The position numbers were made by a program, and so were the translations under genes. A DNA stretch of 24,972 nt, taken from IMG/VR virus record IMGVR_UViG_3300042406_000517, positions 1 through 24,972 of that record. One strand, written 5' to 3'. Source of the DNA: a virus. This document shows positions 20,512-24,972 of this stretch, piece by piece; positions within the stretch are counted from its first letter, which is position 1; the number at the start of each line of letters is the position of its first letter. A model generated the notes under the pieces. The model worked only from the letters and a program-made list of their open reading frames with translations, had not been told where the DNA came from and did no database searches.

Positions 20512-20540
20512 TTGCATTCTGGTCTGAATTGATATATAAT
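20512..20540 (+). promoter_or_regulatory. Sigma70-like promoter before the secreted protein gene
   Basis: TTGCAT (20512-20517), a 17-nt spacer and TATAAT (20535-20540). TATAATTGATACATCA (20535-20550) is identical to the promoter at 3115-3130, and both have GTAACAGTTG at the -35 region. AAGGAG (about 20554-20559) then serves the ATG at 20566. Confidence 0.8.
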
Positions 20541-20565
20541 TGATACATCAACTAAGGAGAATCAG

Positions 20566-20877
20566 ATGAAGAAATTTATTGTAGCTGTAATTGCTGGTCT
20601 AGCTTTTAGTAGTTCTGCCTTCGCCTGGGGCGAACGCGAACAAGGCGCGCTTGCTGGTATTGCAGGTCTGTGGGCGATTCAACAACTGCATAGAGCAGGT
20701 CAACCTCAGGTTGTATATCAGCAGACACCACCCGTAATAGTACAACAGGCACCTGTAATTGTACAGCAACCCCCTATCTATAGCTTTCCTATTCGGAACT
20801 ATTATTCTTGCCTGGTGCAAGTGCAAGACCCGTTTTCAGGTGTTATTAGAAACGAAGTTCGTACTTGCGTTAATTAA
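20566..20877 (+). CDS. Secreted/periplasmic small protein with signal peptide, 103 aa
   Basis: A 103-aa protein with a clear Sec signal peptide: Met-Lys-Lys, a hydrophobic core to about residue 15 and an Ala-Phe-Ala cleavage site near residue 20. The mature part has Gln/Val/Pro-rich repeats (Val-Ile-Val-Gln-Gln-x-Pro, about 57-70), an aromatic stretch and two Cys (about 82 and 101) that could form a disulfide. It has its own promoter and strong ribosome site and lies in a separate transcription unit. It is probably exported by the host in infection. The role is unknown; it could bind the envelope, block superinfection, or be host-derived. Confidence 0.8.
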   Translation: MKKFIVAVIAGLAFSSSAFAWGEREQGALAGIAGLWAIQQLHRAGQPQVVYQQTPPVIVQQAPVIVQQPPIYSFPIRNYYSCLVQVQDPFSGVIRNEVRTCVN

Positions 20878-20896
20878 TAACTCCTATTGAGTTAAT

Positions 20897-20971
20897 GGGC
20901 TCATAGCTTAATGGTAAAGCAGTCGACTCATAATCGATTGAGTCTAAGTTCAATTCTTAGTGAGCCTACCA
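20897..20971 (+). tRNA. tRNA-Met/Ile2 (CAT)
   Basis: The acceptor stem GGGCTCA/TGAGCCT, encoded CCA and D arm GCTT-AATGGTA-AAGC are present. The anticodon arm is GTCGA-CTCATAA-TCGAT with anticodon CAT. The T arm is CTAAG-TTCAATT-CTTAG. It is not initiator-like. Elongator Met and lysidine-modified Ile2 cannot be separated from the sequence alone. Confidence 0.93.
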
Positions 20972-20983
20972 ATTGGAGTAAGT

Positions 20984-21223
20984 ATGGTGAATAAAGTATA
21001 TACCCTAGACGTTGTAGCAGCCGATGATGGGTCTGAAGATCAAATGCTTCAGTTTTCAGAAGAATTTTTAGCAGAAAATGACTGGCGTGTAGATGATGTT
21101 ATAAGTTTTGATTTGCAAGAAGATAAGTCAATTATATTAAAGAATAAAACCTGGGAAGCAAGAAATGAAAGTCTATCTAAGCAAATACCGCTACCATTGG
21201 ATCAGCCCCTACAAGATTCTTGA
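20984..21223 (+). CDS. Small phage protein, AbrB-like features, 79 aa
   Basis: A 79-aa acidic protein. The central Phe-Ser-Glu-Glu-Phe-Leu-x-x-x-x-Trp-Arg-Val-Asp-Asp-Val-Ile-Ser-Phe and a Lys-Ser-Ile-Ile-Leu-Lys-Asn strand resemble the swapped-hairpin layout of SpoVT/AbrB-type DNA-binding proteins. The likeness is by eye. I start at 20984 (GGAG just upstream) instead of 20960, which would lie in the tRNA gene. It overlaps the following gene by 59 nt. Confidence 0.6.
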   Translation: MVNKVYTLDVVAADDGSEDQMLQFSEEFLAENDWRVDDVISFDLQEDKSIILKNKTWEARNESLSKQIPLPLDQPLQDS

Positions 21224-21815
21224 GAAGATTTTCTTTTGGCGTGAGATTGATTACGATGAGCCACTCATCGATAAGCTAAGTAATATACTTCAGCCTTTCT
21301 GCCAAGGTATACAAAAAGTACTAGATACTGTTCATCCTAAAATCGATTATGTTAAGATCGATAAATGGGATACCTGGAATATGGATACTTCTCTTTCCCA
21401 GATCATCCTGCCCATGCTAAAACAGCTTCAAGCAACTAAGCATGGGGCACCTTCCGTTGACGATGGGGATGTACCTGAAGGTTTGAATCTTCGTTCTACA
21501 GAAGCATCTGCAAAAGAGAACGAATGGGATACAGACGAAAACTGGCATAAGCGCTGGGACTGGGTACTAGCAGAAATGATTTGGACCTTTGAGCAATTGA
21601 CCTCTGAATGGGATAAACAATACCATACAGGTGAATTTGATAGAGTAACTACACCATGTGCATGGGATGAGAACGGTAAGCCTACTATGTACAGTTGGGA
21701 TAAGGGTCCAAACGATACTAGTGAGTTTGATAGTGAAGGTTATATGAAGCATGACAAACGTATTTCAAACGGTCTAGTTTTATTTGGTAAATACTACAGA
21801 GGGCTTTGGGATTGA
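21165..21815 (+). CDS. Conserved T4-like phage protein, 216 aa
   Basis: A 216-aa protein I recall as a conserved, uncharacterised family in T4-like and cyanophages. Landmarks are Lys-Ile-Asp-Lys-Trp-Asp-Thr-Trp-Asn-Met-Asp (about 66-76), Ile-Ile-Leu-Pro-Met-Leu-Lys-Gln-Leu (81-89), Lys-His-Gly-Ala-Pro-x-Val-Asp-Asp-x-Asp-Val-Pro (93-105) and Arg-Trp-Asp-Trp-Val-Leu-x-Glu-Met-Ile-Trp-x-Phe-Glu-Gln (about 130-144). The conserved Asp and Trp suggest a metal or nucleic-acid role, but no function is established. The long 59-nt overlap with the upstream gene is unusual for the window. Confidence 0.75.
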   Translation: MKVYLSKYRYHWISPYKILEKIFFWREIDYDEPLIDKLSNILQPFCQGIQKVLDTVHPKIDYVKIDKWDTWNMDTSLSQIILPMLKQLQATKHGAPSVDDGDVPEGLNLRSTEASAKENEWDTDENWHKRWDWVLAEMIWTFEQLTSEWDKQYHTGEFDRVTTPCAWDENGKPTMYSWDKGPNDTSEFDSEGYMKHDKRISNGLVLFGKYYRGLWD

Positions 21816-22540
21816 GTATATTAGTTATAACCCCTACTACAGGGTCACCTGAATTAGCTGATGCTGTATATTCGGTATTGAATCAGACAAACAAAGAGGT
21901 AGAGCACCTTCTAGTTGTAGACGGTGTTAAGTTTTCATCAAAGGTAGACGAGGTATTAAATGATGCAAGAATTATTACAGGCGGAAAAGTTAAACGAATT
22001 GACTTACCGTTTAATACCGGTAAAAATGGCTTTTATGGCCACCGAATCATGGCTGGGTTTGGCCATCTTATCGATCACGATTATGTTCTCTTTTTAGATC
22101 AAGATAATTGGTTTGAGCCTGAACATGTAGACTCACTTATTAATATTATAGAGAGTAAAAAGCTTGACTGGGCATATTCTCTTAGACAAATTTATGATAA
22201 AGATAAAAATTATGTAACTGATGATAATTGTGAATCCTTAGGTCGATGGCCTGCATGGGTTGGTGAAGACGTCTATCTAATAGATACAAGTTCATATTGT
22301 TTTAAGACATCTTTCTATCGTCAAGTATGTCATATCTGGGATTTCGGATGGGGCGGGGATAGAAGATTCTATAATATTTTAAAAGATAATATTAAGCATG
22401 ATAACTATGTATGTACAGGTGAATATACACTCTCATACCGATTAGGTGGTAACGAAGGCTCCGTTAATCAAGAGTTCTTTGATGAAGGTAACAAAAAGAT
22501 GCATACAAAGTATGCAGGTAAATATCCTTGGGTTAAATAA
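21812..22540 (+). CDS. Family 2 glycosyltransferase, TTG start
   Basis: A 242-aa GT-A protein. It opens with Ser-Ile-Leu-Val-Ile-Thr-Pro-Thr-Thr-Gly, has the His-Leu-Leu-Val-Val-Asp-Gly strand (about 34-40), Phe-Asn-Thr-Gly-Lys and the metal site Leu-Asp-Gln-Asp-Asn-Trp (about 94-99). Trp-Gly-Gly-Asp-Arg (about 182-186) is near the acceptor side. No ATG precedes this strand; a TTG at 21812 makes a TTGA junction with the previous stop (TTG 21806 is the alternative). It begins the heptose module and may transfer the heptose or build the chain carrying it. Confidence 0.82.
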   Translation: MSILVITPTTGSPELADAVYSVLNQTNKEVEHLLVVDGVKFSSKVDEVLNDARIITGGKVKRIDLPFNTGKNGFYGHRIMAGFGHLIDHDYVLFLDQDNWFEPEHVDSLINIIESKKLDWAYSLRQIYDKDKNYVTDDNCESLGRWPAWVGEDVYLIDTSSYCFKTSFYRQVCHIWDFGWGGDRRFYNILKDNIKHDNYVCTGEYTLSYRLGGNEGSVNQEFFDEGNKKMHTKYAGKYPWVK

Positions 22541-22541
22541 A

Positions 22542-23306
22542 GTGAATATTTTAGTAACAGGTCATAGAGGCTTTATAGGCCAGAATCTTGTACCTCATTT
22601 AGAACATATTGGTCATAATGTAACTGGTTTCGAATGGGGCGATGTATTCCCGGACATAGAGCAGTTCGAACAGGTTATTCATCTAGGTGCTATCTCCTCT
22701 ACAACAGAACGTAATGTAGAGAAAATAATGACACAGAATTACAAATTCAGTGTTGATCTTTTAGATATGTGTAATTACTTTGGTATACCTTTCCAGTATT
22801 CAAGTTCGGCGTCTGTATATGGTTTGAACCAACAGTTTACTGAAACATCACCAGTTGATCCTAGAACACCCTATGCATGGTCAAAATATATGTTTGAATT
22901 ATATGCTGCTGGTAAAGAAGCACAAGGATTTAGATACTTTAATGTATACGGACCACATGAAGATCATAAAGGTTCACAGGCTAGTCCCTATCACCAGTTT
23001 ACAGAGCAAGCGCTTAATACAAGAGTAATTAATGTATTTGAAAATAGTGAAAACTTTTTAAGAGATTTTATACCTGTTAAGACTATTATTGATGCACATG
23101 TTCGCTTTATGGATTTAGAGGTTAACGGTATTTGGAATGTTGGTACAGGTAAGGCTAAATCGTTTTTAGATGTAGCAGGTGAGATTGCAGAGAGGTATAA
23201 TGCTAGTATTGAGTATATTCCTTTCCCCGATCACCTTAAACATTCCTATCAACGCTACACATGTGCTGATATAACAAATTTTAACAAGGCATATTCTGGT
23301 GTCTAA
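22542..23306 (+). CDS. ADP-heptose 6-epimerase-like protein (HldD-like), GTG start
   Basis: A 254-aa extended SDR resembling ADP-L-glycero-D-manno-heptose 6-epimerase HldD. It has Thr-Gly-His-Arg-Gly-Phe-Ile-Gly13 for NADP, His-Leu-Gly-Ala-Ile-Ser-Ser-Thr-Thr-Glu (47-56), catalytic Tyr111-x3-Lys115, and Asn-Val-Tyr-Gly-Pro-x-Glu-x-His-Lys-Gly. It ends with Phe-Leu-Arg-Asp-Phe-Ile and Asn-Val-Gly-Thr-Gly-Lys-Ala-Lys-Ser-Phe, all in HldD order. E. coli HldD is about 310 aa, so this is a compact form. GTG 22542 is the only sensible start; the longer frame from 22446 overlaps the GT2 gene. It would convert ADP-D-glycero- to L-glycero-heptose. Confidence 0.85.
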   Translation: MNILVTGHRGFIGQNLVPHLEHIGHNVTGFEWGDVFPDIEQFEQVIHLGAISSTTERNVEKIMTQNYKFSVDLLDMCNYFGIPFQYSSSASVYGLNQQFTETSPVDPRTPYAWSKYMFELYAAGKEAQGFRYFNVYGPHEDHKGSQASPYHQFTEQALNTRVINVFENSENFLRDFIPVKTIIDAHVRFMDLEVNGIWNVGTGKAKSFLDVAGEIAERYNASIEYIPFPDHLKHSYQRYTCADITNFNKAYSGV

Positions 23307-23700
23307 GTCTGTATTTGTTAACGGTACGTTTGATATCCTACATCTTGGTCATCTGGCTCTTCTTAATTATGCTAAGAGTTTAGGTGATAAGTTATTCGTT
23401 GCTATTGATAGTGATGAAAGAGTAAGGCAGTTGAAAGGTCCTACCAGACCTATTTACGATTCATTTCAACGTAAGACTATGTTACTTAATCTCAAAGCTG
23501 TAGATGAGGTTGAGATATTCAGTAGTAATGAAGAGTTAGAGCTGTGGATTAAGCAGATCAAACCCACTATAATGGTAGTAGGTAGTGACTGGCGTAATAA
23601 GACTGTTATAGGTAGCCAATACGCTAAACGATTAGAATTTTTTGAACGCATTGATGATTACTCCTCTACAAAAACAATTGAAAATATTATTAATAGGTGA
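23299..23700 (+). CDS. HldE C-terminal-type adenylyltransferase, stand-alone
   Basis: A 133-aa nucleotidyltransferase with Gly9-Thr-Phe-Asp-Ile-Leu-His15-Leu-Gly-His18, the HxGH nucleotide-binding motif, and a C-terminal Ser-Ser-Thr-Lys-Thr-Ile corresponding to the second ATP motif. It matches the adenylyltransferase half of HldE (RfaE), which makes ADP-heptose from heptose 1-phosphate. In E. coli this half is fused after the kinase; here it is a separate gene placed before the kinase. It starts with GTG, overlapping the epimerase stop by 8 nt. A glycerol-3-phosphate cytidylyltransferase-type role is a less likely alternative given the neighbours. Confidence 0.88.
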   Translation: MSKSVFVNGTFDILHLGHLALLNYAKSLGDKLFVAIDSDERVRQLKGPTRPIYDSFQRKTMLLNLKAVDEVEIFSSNEELELWIKQIKPTIMVVGSDWRNKTVIGSQYAKRLEFFERIDDYSSTKTIENIINR

Positions 23701-24406
23701 TTGCTGTATCGACGAATACCAGTATGGTACTGTTGATAGAATAAGTCCGGAAGCCCCTGTCCCTATTTTTAAACATCTTCGCTCGGATGAAAAACTTGGC
23801 ATGGTTTATAATGTAAGAAGTAACCTAGAAAAACTAGGTTGTGAGGTAACGCTTATTACCCGTGAACCATCAAGAAAAATTAGACTTATCGATAGTAGAA
23901 CAGGTCATCATATAGTTCGTATTGACCAGGACGTGTTTGCTGTCCCCGTAGATATATTACCAAATGTTACACTTAACTATGATGCAATAGTTATCTCAGA
24001 TTATGACAAAGGTGTTGTTACATATGAATTAGTTGAACAGTTAATTCAAACGACTTCTGTGCCAATTTTTATTGACACAAAGAAAACTGACTTGGCTAGA
24101 TTTGAAGGTGCAATAGTTAAAATTAATAGTTCGGAAAATAGCTTAGCAAGGACATTTCCTACAGAATTAATTGTAACCACAGGTAAACAAGGTGCCCGGT
24201 ATAAGGGTAGGCAGTACCCGGCAGTTGACATCGACGTTGTTGATGTCTGTGGCGCAGGTGATACATTCTTAGCCGCCTTAGTATATGGATATCTTCTTGA
24301 ACGTAAGATGTCAACAGCAATTGCATTTGCTGTACAGGCAGGGTCAGTAACAGTACAACACATGGGTGTATATGCTCCCACGTTAGAGGAAATAGTATGC
24401 GTTTAG
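23654..24406 (+). CDS. Heptose-7-phosphate kinase-like (HldE N-terminal type)
   Basis: A 250-aa ribokinase-fold protein resembling the kinase half of HldE. It has Gly-Asp-x-x-x-Asp-x-Tyr-x-Tyr-Gly-x-Val-x-Arg-Ile-Ser-Pro-Glu-Ala-Pro-Val-Pro (15-37), Ile-Ser-Asp-Tyr-Asp-Lys-Gly, Ile-Asp-Thr-Lys-Lys, and the PfkB anion-hole Cys-Gly-Ala-Gly-Asp203. The usual Gly-Gly-Ala-Ala-Asn loop after the first motif is altered to Leu-Gly-Met-Val-Tyr-Asn, and the protein is shorter than the usual 310-320 aa. So substrate use may differ. ATG 23654 is chosen, overlapping the adenylyltransferase gene by 47 nt. Confidence 0.85.
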   Translation: MITPLQKQLKILLIGDCCIDEYQYGTVDRISPEAPVPIFKHLRSDEKLGMVYNVRSNLEKLGCEVTLITREPSRKIRLIDSRTGHHIVRIDQDVFAVPVDILPNVTLNYDAIVISDYDKGVVTYELVEQLIQTTSVPIFIDTKKTDLARFEGAIVKINSSENSLARTFPTELIVTTGKQGARYKGRQYPAVDIDVVDVCGAGDTFLAALVYGYLLERKMSTAIAFAVQAGSVTVQHMGVYAPTLEEIVCV

Positions 24407-24774
24407 AAGGCTTTGTAGAGAAGGGTTGGGGCCACGAGCTGATCTGGGCTACCAATGATAAATATTGTGGTAAGCTTTTACACTTTAAAAGAGCATCAAA
24501 ATTTTCTATGCATTTTCATGCACAGAAAGATGAAACGTGGTATGTGCTATCGGGTAGGTTTGAGATTCGTTGGATCGATACTACCGATGCTTCAGAAAAA
24601 TTCGTTCAATTGTTTCAAGGTGATACATGGCACAATAAGCCATTACTACCCCATCAGTTGATATGTATTGAAGAGGGTACTATAATAGAAGTATCAACGC
24701 CTGATTCAGTAGAAGACAATTATAGGGTAGCACCCGGGGACAGTCAAACAAATGGCACAATTCATTCCAAATGA
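24397..24774 (+). CDS. Cupin, mannose-6-phosphate isomerase type II-like
   Basis: A 125-aa single cupin barrel. The metal-binding set is His39, His41, Glu46 (Met-His-Phe-His-x4-Glu-Thr-Trp-Tyr-Val-Leu-Ser-Gly) and His86 in Leu-Pro-His-Gln. It begins with Glu-Lys-Gly-Trp-Gly-His-Glu and ends with Val-Ser-Thr-Pro-Asp, Glu-Asp-Asn-x-Arg-Val and Pro-Gly-Asp-Ser-Gln, as in cupins beside heptose or mannose genes. It overlaps the kinase gene by 10 nt. It may isomerise a phosphosugar or bind a nucleotide sugar; the substrate is not shown. Confidence 0.85.
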   Translation: MRLEGFVEKGWGHELIWATNDKYCGKLLHFKRASKFSMHFHAQKDETWYVLSGRFEIRWIDTTDASEKFVQLFQGDTWHNKPLLPHQLICIEEGTIIEVSTPDSVEDNYRVAPGDSQTNGTIHSK

Positions 24775-24961
24775 TATTATGAATAGTAAAAATAGGCCTA
24801 AGTTTGTGGCTGCTGCTTATCAAAATGCTACAAGACAAAATCAATCGCGGGGTAGCTCAGTAGTAGAGCGCTGGACTCATAATCCAGAGGTCGGAGGCGC
24901 GCAACCTTCCCCCGCATCCCAATTTTTCATACCACCGAATATTATACTGGGGTATAACTAA
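24752..24961 (+). CDS. Doubtful small ORF overlapping the tRNA-like gene
   Basis: A 69-codon frame begins inside the cupin gene and runs through the tRNA-like gene. Its middle (Gly-Ser-Ser-Val-Val-Glu-Arg onwards) is the translation typical of tRNA DNA and argues against a real protein. In favour, the first 30 residues look coding and the stop overlaps the next ATG in a TAATG junction. No ribosome site is visible. Probably spurious. Confidence 0.2.
   Translation: MAQFIPNDIMNSKNRPKFVAAAYQNATRQNQSRGSSVVERWTHNPEVGGAQPSPASQFFIPPNIILGYN
24846..24921 (+). tRNA. Initiator-like tRNA-Met (CAT), odd T loop
   Basis: The acceptor stem CGCGGGG/CCCCGCA has a C-A mismatch at its end, the mark of bacterial initiator tRNA. 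The D arm is GCTC-AGTAGTA-GAGC. The anticodon arm is CTGGA-CTCATAA-TCCAG with anticodon CAT, which lacks one of the three G-C pairs of true initiators. The T stem GGAGG/CCTTC holds, but the loop is CGCGCAA instead of a TTCRANY type. The 3' end reads TCCCA rather than NCCA. It may be a divergent tRNA or a pseudogene. Confidence 0.65.
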
Positions 24962-24972
24962 TGTTCTTTTAC
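24961..24972 (+). CDS. Start of a gene cut by the window end
   Basis: ATG at 24961 follows a stop in a TAATG junction, a start style seen at several other places in this window. Four codons (Met-Phe-Phe-Tyr) are visible. Product unknown; a missing heptose enzyme (gmhA or gmhB type) would be a natural guess for the locus but there is no evidence. Confidence 0.35.

Noticed and set aside
20876-20895. Inverted repeat AACTC/GAGTT before tRNA-Met as a terminator
   Set aside because: The stem is only five pairs and GGGC follows instead of a T-run.
22446-22541. N-terminal extension of the HldD-like protein
   Set aside because: The extra 32 residues overlap the GT2 gene and come before the natural Rossmann strand; GTG 22542 fits better.
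1-24972. CRISPR array, integrase, transposase or homing endonuclease
   Set aside because: No regular spaced repeats, no attachment-site duplication and no matching protein motifs were seen.

Overview
The window is a stretch of a T4-like (Straboviridae/Kyanoviridae-type) myovirus genome. The anchor is a T4 replication block: sliding clamp gp45, clamp loader gp44, clamp loader small subunit gp62 and the translational repressor RegA, at about 15.7-18.6 kb in the T4 order. Further phage marks are very tight packing with many ATGA or TAATG junctions, almost all genes on one strand, a phage MazG-like protein, a viral GroES, an IbpA-like Hsp20 and a tRNA cluster. The host is probably a Gram-negative bacterium, likely aquatic. 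The reasons are ADP-heptose (LPS-type) sugar genes, a Sec signal peptide on a small protein and sigma70-type promoters. The host genus cannot be read from the sequence.

Layout. (1) 1-2285: a run of small, overlapping accessory genes, including two adjacent membrane peptides and two paralogous helical proteins. (2) 2286-4412: two strong sigma70-like promoters drive a SprT-like metallopeptidase plus MazG-like pair, then a DUF932 protein and GroES. (3) 4413-5785: a 200-nt structured noncoding stretch, five tRNAs (Asp, Glu, Gly, Leu-TAG, Arg), a J-domain protein on the opposite strand, tRNA-Leu-TAA and a likely terminator. (4) 5786-15653: a glycan island of 13 genes. It holds glycosyltransferases of GT-A and GT-B type, a DegT aminotransferase, a GNAT acetyltransferase, sugar epimerase/SDR enzymes, a nucleotidyltransferase, a GDPD-like protein, and a 635-residue fusion of a glycosyltransferase with a sugar C-methyltransferase. 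(5) 15654-18621: the replication/RegA operon, with two small ORFs inserted between gp44 and gp62. (6) 18622-19547: a structured leader, a small helical protein and Hsp20, closed by a clear terminator. (7) 19548-21815: small conserved phage genes, a secreted protein with its own promoter, and tRNA-Met. (8) 21812-24774: a second sugar module with a GT2, an ADP-heptose epimerase-like protein (HldD-like), separate HldE adenylyltransferase-like and kinase-like genes, and a cupin. (9) The right end holds an unusual initiator-like tRNA.

How it fits together. The two sugar modules could build an unusual amino/C-methyl sugar and an ADP-heptose. They could attach these to host surface glycan, to virion proteins or to phage DNA; the sequence does not decide which. 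Three chaperone-related proteins (J-domain, GroES, Hsp20) suggest the phage adjusts host protein folding. The tRNAs and RegA act on translation.
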